NCBI GenBank assembly: GCA_030600585.1
Contig: JAUVLU010000005.1
Coordinates: forward strand, 26,119 to 90,118
Direction of reading: 5' to 3'
Length of the DNA: 64,000 nucleotides
Source: Candidatus Cloacimonadota bacterium
Lineage (GTDB): Bacteria; Cloacimonadota; Cloacimonadia; Cloacimonadales; TCS61
The notes below the pieces were generated by a model that saw nothing but the letters and a program-made list of their open reading frames with translations, did no database searches and was not told where the DNA came from. The translations under genes were made by a program, and so were the position numbers. Shown piece by piece: positions 1-8,102 of this stretch. Positions within the stretch are counted from its first letter, which is position 1; every line of letters starts with the position of its first letter.

Positions 1-563
1 GTTTTATATGGTGGAGCATGAAAAAGGCAGATCGCTCTAGATAGATTTCCCTTCATCAAATTCTGTAAATCTTTAGCAATTGTGTAATGCTCAATATCTA
101 TAGGATTCACCTTAATCGTTCGTGAACCTTCGAGAGGTGAAACGCAGCCAATATCAGTATGACGGGAAATATCGAATTTTTCCCAATCTTTTAATCGAAA
201 TGGTGTAGGCGGAACATACGCATAACCATAAAAATCAAAACCATTATGTGTGATCTTTTTCTCATTCAGATAATTCCAGATTCCCATTTTTTCTGCTTTG
301 ATCAATTTTTCTTCTTCGATGCGGGGATCATCATTTCCCATGATAATAAAAATTTTCGGATAGTTTTCCTCCAGCTCTGTTTTCAACTCTTTAAATTTGG
401 GAATTAAATATTCTGTGATGAAATCTCCATACAACGTATTGAAACCAGGCAGAAGATCACCACCTATTAGTACAACATCAGGCAGCTCCTTTTTGATCTG
501 ATTAATGAGAGATTGGTAACGAGAGATTTTACCATGCAAGTCAGACACGAAAAAGCAGTTCAT
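1..563 (-). CDS. Metallophosphoesterase, C-terminus cut off by the window edge
   Basis: Predicted calcineurin-like phosphoesterase. About 187 codons are visible, reading from ATG 563-561 off the left edge without a stop. The N-terminus is M-N-C-F-F-V-S-D-L-H-G, which gives the first metal-binding motif D-x-H-G. G-G-D-L-L-P-G near residue 38 and G-N-D-D near residue 70 are the next two motifs, and F-H-A-P-P-Y at the edge looks like the later GHxP-type motif with Phe in place of Gly. The ATG follows the TAA of the nucleotidyltransferase gene with no gap, so the two are very likely co-transcribed and translationally coupled. The substrate cannot be told. Such proteins include nucleases, nucleotide phosphatases and phosphodiesterases. 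Confident of the superfamily, not of the role. Confidence 0.85.
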   Translation of the reverse strand, partial: MNCFFVSDLHGKISRYQSLINQIKKELPDVVLIGGDLLPGFNTLYGDFITEYLIPKFKELKTELEENYPKIFIIMGNDDPRIEEEKLIKAEKMGIWNYLNEKKITHNGFDFYGYAYVPPTPFRLKDWEKFDISRHTDIGCVSPLEGSRTIKVNPIDIEHYTIAKDLQNLMKGNLSRAICLFHAPPYK

Positions 564-947
564 TTAATCCACCACCTTCAATGGTCTGGCAGCATCGGTT
601 ACTGCACCGATTTTTACAGCAAAACTGGTTTTATTTTTTATATCTTCATCGGTTACAAGGTGCACATCCAGTAAACCGTTGGTAACATAACCAGTTTTTT
701 GTTTGTTTATCTCTGCCAAAGCTTGACTCCATCCATCCAACCAGGCAAGAAGGCATTCCTCTTGTCCTTTATTCCCACGAAAATGGATAAGAATATCAAT
801 ATCACTGGCTGGTCCGGCAGTTGCATTTTTAGTGCTGCCAAAAATATAAAATCCTTTCACACCGAATTTTTCAAAATCCAGTCTTTTGCAAATTTTCTCT
901 GCCATTTTATAACGCCATTGCCAGTCTGGTATATTCTTTAAAGGCAT
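564..947 (-). CDS. Nucleotidyltransferase (Pol beta superfamily, MNT-type)
   Basis: 127 residues. The diagnostic motif is G-S-T-K near residue 37 followed by D-I-D-I-L-I near residue 49, that is GSx(n)DxD, which binds two metal ions in the Pol beta nucleotidyltransferase superfamily. The spacing between GS and DxD is a little longer than usual because of an inserted K-N-A-T-A-G-P-A-S. Small proteins of this size are often the MNT half of MNT/HEPN toxin-antitoxin pairs, but no HEPN partner is next to it. Its neighbour downstream is the metallophosphoesterase, which starts right after its stop codon, so a nucleotide-modification and removal pair is possible. That pairing is inference. Upstream it lies 16 bases from the membrane protein gene on the same strand. 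Confidence 0.75.
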   Translation of the reverse strand: MPLKNIPDWQWRYKMAEKICKRLDFEKFGVKGFYIFGSTKNATAGPASDIDILIHFRGNKGQEECLLAWLDGWSQALAEINKQKTGYVTNGLLDVHLVTDEDIKNKTSFAVKIGAVTDAARPLKVVD

Positions 948-963
948 TAATAACTTCCTTATT

Positions 964-2130
964 TCATCGCATGATCTCAGTCTTTATCGAATCTGTTTCT
1001 GCATTGTAAGTAGTTATACCAAGGGCAAAAGTTCCATCTTCTTTTATAACTTTTCCCTCACCTGTTATGGTTAATAAATTACCATCAACAGATAAATCAT
1101 ATTTTCCATTCTTATTTTCAGCAGGAATAGCAACATCTGAAAATGTAAGTTCTTCTAATTTTAGATCACTTTCCTGAGAATTTGTTAAATACCATTGACG
1201 AGTACTATAAGCTATTTTGGTACAGTCAGAAATCACCATTTGTCTATTAGAATTTAAATTTTGTGAATCAATAATGCTATTAGTACTATCAACATGTTTT
1301 GTAGAAGACCACAAATTATAGCAAAAAGCTAAAATAGGAATTATCAAAATAAAGGAATATAATTTTCTTAATGTTGTTTGTTTTGTTTTGAAAAAATGAA
1401 TTAAGAGGAAGCTTGAGAATACAATGCCAAATATAAAATAGAGTGTTGTGGCATAAAAAGTTACTCCAAAATTTATTTGTCCGAAATTCACAATTGGTGG
1501 AGCTAAAATAAATTTAATACTCATTGGAATCGAAACTACGATCATGTATGTTATTATACCAAGTAGTAATGCTAAGAAGATAATGTTTAGACCGGAAAGG
1601 ATTATTGCAAACCATGCAGGTTTGATCGGTTCAGACAGCAATTTTTCTTTTTCGGTCTTCATAAATTTTTTGGAGAAGAACACAAAAAATAATGCAAATA
1701 GTATGATAATTCCAATACATGATAGAATTGTTGAATAAAACATATTAGAAATTTTTGCATTAACTAATCCCTCAGCAAGTAGTTTAACCATGCCTACTAC
1801 AGTTAATCCTAAGGCATGTGTGATCCAGGCACTTCCAAAAGGTTTTTTAATCAGTTCTATAGTTTCATCAAAATCTACATTAATTTCAGTACCCAACTCT
1901 TGCAGTTTTACTAAATCAAATCCTTCGATGCTTTGTGGCATCATATTGCTGAAATCTCCGTAGAAAATACTATCTGATATTACAGCATAATAATTGAATA
2001 TCTCTATACCTTTTTCAGCGTCTTTTCCACCAAGATAGATTTGTACACGTGTTGGTAAAATACCAACAATAATTACACAGACAATTGCAAATAGAATTGC
2101 TTTTACGATCAATAATTTTGAAAATTTCAT
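964..2130 (-). CDS. Multi-spanning membrane protein with a pilin-like C-terminal tail
   Basis: 388 residues, family not recognised. It begins with a hydrophobic segment (residues 6-25). An extracytoplasmic stretch follows to about residue 120, then further membrane segments near residues 132-152, 172-200, 220-247 and 257-275. The last 100 residues are soluble. They contain T-R-Q-W-Y-L and later G-K-Y-D-L-S-V-D-G-N-L-L-T-I-T-G-E-G, a pattern that I associate with the beta-sheet end of type IV pilin-like proteins from Bacteroidota and relatives. This resemblance is by eye only. The gene lies 15 bases after the secreted 596-residue protein and 16 bases before the nucleotidyltransferase, so it probably belongs to one transcript. 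Function unknown. Confidence 0.6.
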   Translation of the reverse strand: MKFSKLLIVKAILFAIVCVIIVGILPTRVQIYLGGKDAEKGIEIFNYYAVISDSIFYGDFSNMMPQSIEGFDLVKLQELGTEINVDFDETIELIKKPFGSAWITHALGLTVVGMVKLLAEGLVNAKISNMFYSTILSCIGIIILFALFFVFFSKKFMKTEKEKLLSEPIKPAWFAIILSGLNIIFLALLLGIITYMIVVSIPMSIKFILAPPIVNFGQINFGVTFYATTLYFIFGIVFSSFLLIHFFKTKQTTLRKLYSFILIIPILAFCYNLWSSTKHVDSTNSIIDSQNLNSNRQMVISDCTKIAYSTRQWYLTNSQESDLKLEELTFSDVAIPAENKNGKYDLSVDGNLLTITGEGKVIKEDGTFALGITTYNAETDSIKTEIMR

Positions 2131-2145
2131 GGCTTTTTCTCCTTT

Positions 2146-3936
2146 CTATTTTAAAAGCAGCATTCGTTTAGTTTCAGAAAAATCATTTCCTACTTTTAAT
2201 CGATAAAGATAAATCCCGCTTGAAACAGCTTGGTTGTTTTCATCCGTTCCGTTCCAGATTATGGAGTAGCCGACTCCGTCGGCTGTTGTGGAGAGAGACT
2301 CTCCACACTCCAAAGTTTTTACCTTCTGTCCTTTCAGATTGTATATCTCAAGAGTCACAAACAGGGATGTTTGTGGTACAGAAAAAGAAATCGTTGTTGT
2401 TGGGTTAAATGGATTGGGATAGTTGCCGAGAAGTTTCGGGTTGATTGGAATCAGAGTATCATCTACATCTGATGGGTTCCAATATTCTGCATCATTTGAA
2501 AATCCTGATTCATAGCCGCCACTGTAAATTGCTGTTACATTAAAAAGATTGAGACCTGGAATCATCTCAGTAATAATATACATCGTGCCTGTTAATCCTT
2601 CAGCTTCCAATTCTCCGTTTCTGTATACGTTGTAATATTCTAAACCACGTATCGGAGCATTCCAGCTAAGAATAAAATTTGGAGGTATCGCCTCTAAAAT
2701 TAAATTATTAGGTGGATTCAGAACAACTGTTGCCACAACTGTTGCCGGTTCCGATTCTCCTTCTTCATAAACTGCGGTTACTTCAAAATAATAATCTCCG
2801 GCAGCAAAAGGACCGTAGAAATCAAAAGGACAATCTGTTACAAATTCAATTAGAACACCTTCAAAATAAATATTATATCCGAGAAGTTCTCTTTGTTCTG
2901 TTCGAGTTGCTGCACCCCATTCAAGACGGATTATTGAATTATAATCGATAACAATGGCAATTAGATTTTCAGGTGGAGGAAATGTTGGTTCCTTTTTCAG
3001 GATCACGCCATTGTCTCCAACTACGAAACCCAAACTTTCATTTAAGAAAACTACCGAATTTAATTGAGAGTAAACACCCGAATCTTCAGCTTCCCAAACT
3101 ATTCCGCCATCAGTAGTATGAAGTATTGTCCCGTTTTCTCCCACCACATAGCCATCGGTTTCTGTGGAAAAATCTATACCGTAAAAAGGTGTTGGAAAGT
3201 GTTGTGTTGTCCAGTTATTAAGATCGGAAGTGGCTGAAATACAGCCGAGCCCATCCCATCTTCTTCCTGCTGTAACTCCATTGAATTCATCAAAGAAGTG
3301 TCCATCAAAAAGCTTACCTTCATTAAACACACCACCCTGAACAAAATAGAAATTATAAAAACTGAAACTTGTACCCGAATTGACGGTTTTTCCTACAAAA
3401 GGTTGAAAAATGGAATTTGAGCCAAAGACAAAACCAACATCACCATCTACCATTTGAGTGCCTTGCCAGCCGCCGCCCATATATCCTGTTTGAGTAATAG
3501 ACCAGCTATTCCCCGCATTATCTGTTCTGAGGATTGTCTGATCGCTGCCGCCGGCAATACCGTTTCCGCTAATATCGATATCAACTGAAATAAGGTTGCT
3601 ATATACACCTACGGTAATTGGTAACCAGCTTACTCCGCCATCAATTGTGCGTAAAATGGTTGCATTATCACCAACAGTTACAATTGTATCTTCATTTATG
3701 AAACATACATCGTTTAGGGTGTTATATGTTCCTGAAACAACACCTTCCCATGTATTTCCACCATCAATTGTATGCAAGATCGTACCGTTATCACCAACTG
3801 CTATTCCGTGAGATATATCTATAAAATCAACGGAATTCAAATTTATTGTCGTACCGGAATTTAATATAGTCCAATCTGTTTGAGCGATCAGAAACACCGG
3901 AAAAAATAAAATCATCAGATAAAATATTTTTTTCAT
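2146..3936 (-). CDS. Secreted YCF48/BNR-repeat protein with T9SS C-terminal domain
   Basis: 596 residues. A signal peptide covers about residues 1-19. Residues 20-325 carry repeated blades with the pattern G-x-x-G-T-I-L-H-T-x-D-G-G-x-x-W, typical of YCF48/BNR beta-propellers. Two fibronectin-III-like modules follow to about residue 500. The protein ends with the T9SS sorting/FlgD-like domain, which begins at N-Y-P-N-P-F-N-P-T-T-T-I-S-F-S-V and finishes with S-G-I-Y-L-Y-R-L-K and M-L-L-L-K. It is probably exported to the cell surface through the outer membrane. Between K-V-K-T-L and I-I-W the sorting domain carries an in-frame palindromic element instead of the usual loop (see 2262-2312). First gene of a probable minus-strand transcript that runs down to the window start. 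Confidence 0.85.
   Translation of the reverse strand: MKKIFYLMILFFPVFLIAQTDWTILNSGTTINLNSVDFIDISHGIAVGDNGTILHTIDGGNTWEGVVSGTYNTLNDVCFINEDTIVTVGDNATILRTIDGGVSWLPITVGVYSNLISVDIDISGNGIAGGSDQTILRTDNAGNSWSITQTGYMGGGWQGTQMVDGDVGFVFGSNSIFQPFVGKTVNSGTSFSFYNFYFVQGGVFNEGKLFDGHFFDEFNGVTAGRRWDGLGCISATSDLNNWTTQHFPTPFYGIDFSTETDGYVVGENGTILHTTDGGIVWEAEDSGVYSQLNSVVFLNESLGFVVGDNGVILKKEPTFPPPENLIAIVIDYNSIIRLEWGAATRTEQRELLGYNIYFEGVLIEFVTDCPFDFYGPFAAGDYYFEVTAVYEEGESEPATVVATVVLNPPNNLILEAIPPNFILSWNAPIRGLEYYNVYRNGELEAEGLTGTMYIITEMIPGLNLFNVTAIYSGGYESGFSNDAEYWNPSDVDDTLIPINPKLLGNYPNPFNPTTTISFSVPQTSLFVTLEIYNLKGQKVKTLECGESLSTTADGVGYSIIWNGTDENNQAVSSGIYLYRLKVGNDFSETKRMLLLK
2262..2312 (-). repeat. TGGAGT/ACTCCA palindromic element inside a coding sequence
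   Basis: 51 bp, a multiple of three. The outer ends are TGGAGT and ACTCCA. Read on the minus strand, hairpin 1 is GTGGAGAG-TCT-CTCTCCAC and hairpin 2 is GCCGAC-GGA-GTCGGC. It is translated as the loop E-C-G-E-S-L-S-T-T-A-D-G-V-G-Y-S inside the sorting domain. The same layout occurs at 59015-59071 and, in intergenic form, at 60437-63130. Confidence 0.8.
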
Positions 3937-3957
3937 TTCATACTCCTTTTCCTACCC

Positions 3958-4078
3958 TTATCTTTCCGAAGCTTCCACCACAGGAATTCTCTCAACTGAG
4001 ATTCGGAAAGTTACGACCGACTTAAAACTTTCCGAATCTTAAATTTAAGAATCACTTTACAAGAAGCTTCGGAAAGGC
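3958..4078. repeat. Intergenic inverted repeat with CTTTCCGAA ends
   Basis: The gap between the two T9SS genes holds CTTTCCGAAGCTTC at one end and GAAGCTTCGGAAAG at the other. Two further copies of the core (GATTCGGAAAG and CTTTCCGAATC) lie between them. The whole stretch can fold into nested stems. A related, longer and more decayed copy lies at 9430-9642. It may act as a transcription terminator or be a relic of a mobile palindrome. Confidence 0.65.
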
Positions 4079-4183
4079 TATACTTTTTTCATAATCTTTC
4101 AAAGCTTCTGCTTCGTAAAGTACAATCTCAAATGCAATATTCCTGCATCCGGACTGAAGCTTGGATGCAAGAATTTCAGGTCT

Positions 4184-7100
4184 CTATTTCAAAAGAAGCA
4201 TTTTCCTGCTCTTCTCAAAATCACCCGACTTCAATTTATAGAAATAAATACCGGATGCTGCCTGTTTACCATTACTATCTTTTCCGTTCCAGATTACAGT
4301 ATGTTTTCCAGCCGGAAGAATTTCATTAACAAGCTGCTTCACTTTCTGACCTTTTATATTGTAGATTTTAACATTTACAAGCGAGGATGTTTGTGCTACA
4401 GAAAATGAAATAGTTGTAGTTGGATTGAACGGATTGGGATAATTGCCATACAATTCCGTAACTGATGGAACCAAATCTCCATCGGCATCAACAGTGGTAT
4501 ATTCCACTATCTCAGAAGCATCAGATTCCATTTCCTGCTGATTAACAGTCGTAATATAGAATTTGTAAGTTGTATAAGGAATGTATTCATATTCATAAAT
4601 ATACTGGGTACCGATCGTTTCATCGAACAGTTCAAAGTTATCATCGTTCACAGCTAAGTAGATATTGAAATGATCGAGGTCATTTATCGGCGGCATATCC
4701 CAACTAAGATCAAGTAGTGGATCATCAATCCATTCAAGTGTTACATTTTCTGGTGCAGGTGGAGTTTCGGGAACAGCCCCATAAGTAATTGTTCCAAAAT
4801 CATCTGCGGCAAACAAATTAATATTCTGTATTGGCCACCAGCCATCGAAACCATGCGGATCGGGAGCATTGTCATCCAGTACAAAAATTGCCAAGCCTGA
4901 TTGATTTTCTACGCTGGGATTGATTTCCCATGTTTCATCTCCGATCGGGATCATGAATTCATAAACCAGATAACCTTCGGCAACAGAAACTTCCAATTGC
5001 GGATCGGGAAGATAGAATACCGTTCCCACTCCACCGGTATCGTAAATAGGTCGGAATTTCAATTGATTTCCGGAAGCATAATAAGCAGCCCAGTAATTTC
5101 CCTCATTGCCTTGAGCTTCAGGAGAAAAAGTACCATCATTATTATCGTCCATATAAAGAGCTACTTCATCGTGATCTTCCAAGACAGAATCGTTATAATT
5201 GATGTATGCTACATAAAGTTCTGTCATATCGGCATTCATTTTGAAGTACCCGATCACACTGCCGATTGGTTGGATCGTGTTGTCGTGTGTTCCCCAAAAG
5301 TCGGAAGTATCCAACATAAATGCGTCATCCCATTCACCCGGTGTTATTGTGCCGTCAATTGTGGGAGTGGTCCCTTCATATACACTGATCTCATCAACCA
5401 CAAATCCTGAACATGTCCAGCCCATGTCTTCATTGGAATATGGACTTTCTCCCTCTTCATATATTGCAGTTACCACATAATAATATTCTTTTAATGGTAA
5501 TGCAGATGAGTCTATAAAAAATTCTTCATCTGCAGGAATAGTTGCTAAAGGTGTTTCCGGATAACTATCTTGCTCGTATTCTTTTCGATAAATATTTATT
5601 TCCAATGTATTTTGAGGATATTCCCACCACCATAATTCAACCGTTTCATTTAAGCCTTTTGTGGCATTTAAAGAATTTGGGGGATTCCCGATTGGAGTTA
5701 GAGTTGCATCCGGTAAATTTGTTGTTTCATCTTCGTTAACAATAACATTTGATGATATGACGGGAATATAGCCAATCTTGGAAAGTTGCACACCATACAA
5801 ACCGGCAGGAACGTTATTCAAAGTAAAATTACCATCATAATCGGAGTAGGTGTAGTAACCGATCAGATCAAGAACCTCAATTTTAACTCCCGAATTATCT
5901 TCCTCTCCTTCCAGGTTTACTGTTCCGGTTATAAAGCCGCCGCCCAGATCACAATCTACACAATAAAGCAAACCTCCACTTCCCATTACACGAGCATGTA
6001 CGGCTTTCCCGCCAACTGTACAAAAAGAGCCGTCGGAAGCCATGTCTAAAGCAAACATAGAGCCTGGAGTATTAATTTCATAAACAGGGATATTGCTCTC
6101 TTTTCGGAATAGCAGGAAATCTGCTGTGCTGTGATTCATAGGTCCATAACCGGCTGCAGCTATCAAAGACCCGTTATAGTTCATATCGATATTTGTTACA
6201 TAATCTCCAAAATTTTCATAGATCCAGATCGGGTTGGGAGAATAAGTATTGAAAACAAATATCTCACCATCGAAACCTCCTGATACAAACACCAAAGTTC
6301 CTACAGCAATTGTACTTCCATCGCCGGAAATACTCATTCCGCCGATCCATGTAGAGGAACCGCCACCGGTTGCATTAAAGTTCCACTTTTCTTCATAAGT
6401 TTCCAATATTTCATTATACTCATACACATGAACATAGCCGGAATAATCTCCATTTACAATTATTGAAGCATCATCACAGATAGCAGGTGAATTCTGGTTA
6501 TATTCCGGTCCCTGAAAAATAACACTTCCATCAGAAGAATCGAGTACCCACATATTGCTGTTGCCGCCGCCATATTGAGTGAAGATCAAGGTCGAACCAT
6601 CACCGCTAATATCAAGTGTCTGAGAACTTCCAACAAAACCAACAGACCAGACTGGAGTAGCATTACCTATTTCAAATTTTTCTACTCTTCCCTGACCTGA
6701 ATAATAATAAGAAACGTAAACACTTAGTCCATCAGGTGCAATTTTTAATCCTGTCATCGTGTTGGCTATTGTATGTTCCCATGTTGGTGTCGATGAATCC
6801 GGTCCAAATATTTTTATGATAGTGCCGTCTCCAACTGCCAGAACTGTGCCGTCTTCCAGCATATCGATAGGATAGCCATAATCAAGATCGCTAACAGAAT
6901 GTTCCCAAACCGGAATTGCCGAATCATGAAATAGCGATACTCTCTCATAATTTAAATGCCATTCTACAAATGAATTCTCTAAAATCGGAGACACGCAGGC
7001 AGCTCCGGCGATTGCGCCCGGATCGGATGTTTGCCATAAAGTAGATACCCTGTCATCACGGCTGACAAATGAAGAATTCTGAATTTTTGAATTAATTTGA

Positions 7101-7225
7101 TCGGTCTGTTCAAATTTTGTTTCTTCACCTTCGTTTTCAATTGTGAGTGATTGCTGCCCCATGTTGGCAGTAAGTAATTGTGCAAAAACTACAAATACAA
7201 ATAAAACTAATGCTAAATTTTTCAT
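4184..7225 (-). CDS. Large secreted propeller/CBM9-like/FN3 protein with T9SS C-terminal domain
   Basis: 1013 residues. Signal peptide at residues 1-20. Residues of about 90-430 form a WD40/PQQ-like beta-propeller with repeated short blades containing D-G-S and A-x-G motifs. A CarboxypepD-reg/SpaA-like module follows (G-T-V-N-L-E-G-E-E near residue 435, then Y-D-G-N-F-T-L-N-N-V-P-A-G-L-Y). Next come an FN3 domain, a domain starting P-T-I-D-G-T-I-T-P-G-E-W-D-D-A-F that resembles the carbohydrate family 9/DOMON-like fold, and a second FN3. The T9SS sorting domain (N-Y-P-N-P-F-N-P) ends with M-L-L-L-K. Its loop between K-V-K-Q-L and V-I-W is an ordinary 12 residues, which makes it a useful control for the palindrome-bearing copies. 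Probably surface-attached or released; ligand unknown. Confidence 0.85.
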   Translation of the reverse strand: MKNLALVLFVFVVFAQLLTANMGQQSLTIENEGEETKFEQTDQINSKIQNSSFVSRDDRVSTLWQTSDPGAIAGAACVSPILENSFVEWHLNYERVSLFHDSAIPVWEHSVSDLDYGYPIDMLEDGTVLAVGDGTIIKIFGPDSSTPTWEHTIANTMTGLKIAPDGLSVYVSYYYSGQGRVEKFEIGNATPVWSVGFVGSSQTLDISGDGSTLIFTQYGGGNSNMWVLDSSDGSVIFQGPEYNQNSPAICDDASIIVNGDYSGYVHVYEYNEILETYEEKWNFNATGGGSSTWIGGMSISGDGSTIAVGTLVFVSGGFDGEIFVFNTYSPNPIWIYENFGDYVTNIDMNYNGSLIAAAGYGPMNHSTADFLLFRKESNIPVYEINTPGSMFALDMASDGSFCTVGGKAVHARVMGSGGLLYCVDCDLGGGFITGTVNLEGEEDNSGVKIEVLDLIGYYTYSDYDGNFTLNNVPAGLYGVQLSKIGYIPVISSNVIVNEDETTNLPDATLTPIGNPPNSLNATKGLNETVELWWWEYPQNTLEINIYRKEYEQDSYPETPLATIPADEEFFIDSSALPLKEYYYVVTAIYEEGESPYSNEDMGWTCSGFVVDEISVYEGTTPTIDGTITPGEWDDAFMLDTSDFWGTHDNTIQPIGSVIGYFKMNADMTELYVAYINYNDSVLEDHDEVALYMDDNNDGTFSPEAQGNEGNYWAAYYASGNQLKFRPIYDTGGVGTVFYLPDPQLEVSVAEGYLVYEFMIPIGDETWEINPSVENQSGLAIFVLDDNAPDPHGFDGWWPIQNINLFAADDFGTITYGAVPETPPAPENVTLEWIDDPLLDLSWDMPPINDLDHFNIYLAVNDDNFELFDETIGTQYIYEYEYIPYTTYKFYITTVNQQEMESDASEIVEYTTVDADGDLVPSVTELYGNYPNPFNPTTTISFSVAQTSSLVNVKIYNIKGQKVKQLVNEILPAGKHTVIWNGKDSNGKQAASGIYFYKLKSGDFEKSRKMLLLK

Positions 7226-7475
7226 TTTTCTCTCCCTTTTTATAATTTATTAAAATCGATTAGAAAATGCAAATAGCACAAAATTTTGTCAAATGAAAAG
7301 CATATGTTTTATCTATATATTATTTTAACATTCTGATCAAAGCGTTTTTTTTACCTGTTTTTAATGATCTGCAAATGAATCATTTAAATAATTATCAAAC
7401 TTTCCAATTGACTATTTCATTCCCGATAAAACAATTAATTTTAAAAATATGAATAAATAAGTGGAGAATTATAAA

Positions 7476-8045
7476 ATGAAAAATATATGTGTATTTTGCG
7501 GTTCGAGTCCCGGGATAGACCCTGCATATTTGCGAATGGCTAATAAGTTGGGAGAAGAGATTTCAGCTCGCGGGTTGGGTCTGGTTTATGGTGGATCAAA
7601 TCTGGGATTGATGGGTGCTGTTGCGAAGAGTACTCTATCCGGCGGCTCTTGTGTTACAGGAATTATGCCTAAAGTATTTGAAGGCAAAGTACAGCATCCG
7701 GATCTGACGGAGCTTATAATTACAGATACAATGCATCAGCGTAAAGCAATAATGTTCGAGATTTCAGATGCTTTTATTGCTTTGCCCGGTGGATTTGGAA
7801 CTTTTGAAGAAATGCTGGAAATATTTACATGGTTACAGATCGGGTATAGTTCTAAACCTTGCGGAATTCTTAATGTTAACGGATATTATGATGAACTGCT
7901 AAAATTTTTTGATAAAGCAGTGGAGATGAGATTTGTAAGAAAAGAACATCTGGATGCGATAATTGTGGATACTGATTCCAAAAAGATCTTTGATAAATTT
8001 GAAAAATTCAAACTTGTAAAAGTAGATAAATGGATAGACAGGTAG
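7476..8045 (+). CDS. LOG-family (TIGR00730) phosphoribohydrolase-like protein
   Basis: 189 residues from ATG 7476. Relatives remove ribose 5-phosphate from cytokinin or nucleoside monophosphates, and bacterial members are often annotated as putative lysine decarboxylases by mistake. The protein has a Rossmann-type start, K-N-I-C-V-F-C-G-S-S, then V-Y-G-G-S-N-L-G-L-M-G and the signature P-G-G-F-G-T-F-E-E-M-L-E. The Arg of M-H-Q-R-K is also in place. An in-frame GTG at 7461 would add five residues. I prefer the ATG because GGAG at 7463-7466 lies inside that extension at the right distance (nine bases) from it. It stands alone and converges on rarA. Confidence 0.88.
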   Translation: MKNICVFCGSSPGIDPAYLRMANKLGEEISARGLGLVYGGSNLGLMGAVAKSTLSGGSCVTGIMPKVFEGKVQHPDLTELIITDTMHQRKAIMFEISDAFIALPGGFGTFEEMLEIFTWLQIGYSSKPCGILNVNGYYDELLKFFDKAVEMRFVRKEHLDAIIVDTDSKKIFDKFEKFKLVKVDKWIDR

Positions 8046-8102
8046 GATAGAAACTTTTCTTTCAGTTCACTTGAGAGGCTATGATTTTTAAATATTGCGT
8101 CT

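Noticed and set aside
7461..7475. GTG start for the LOG-family gene
   Set aside because: The GTG overlaps the GGAG that serves the ATG at 7476 and has no site of its own.
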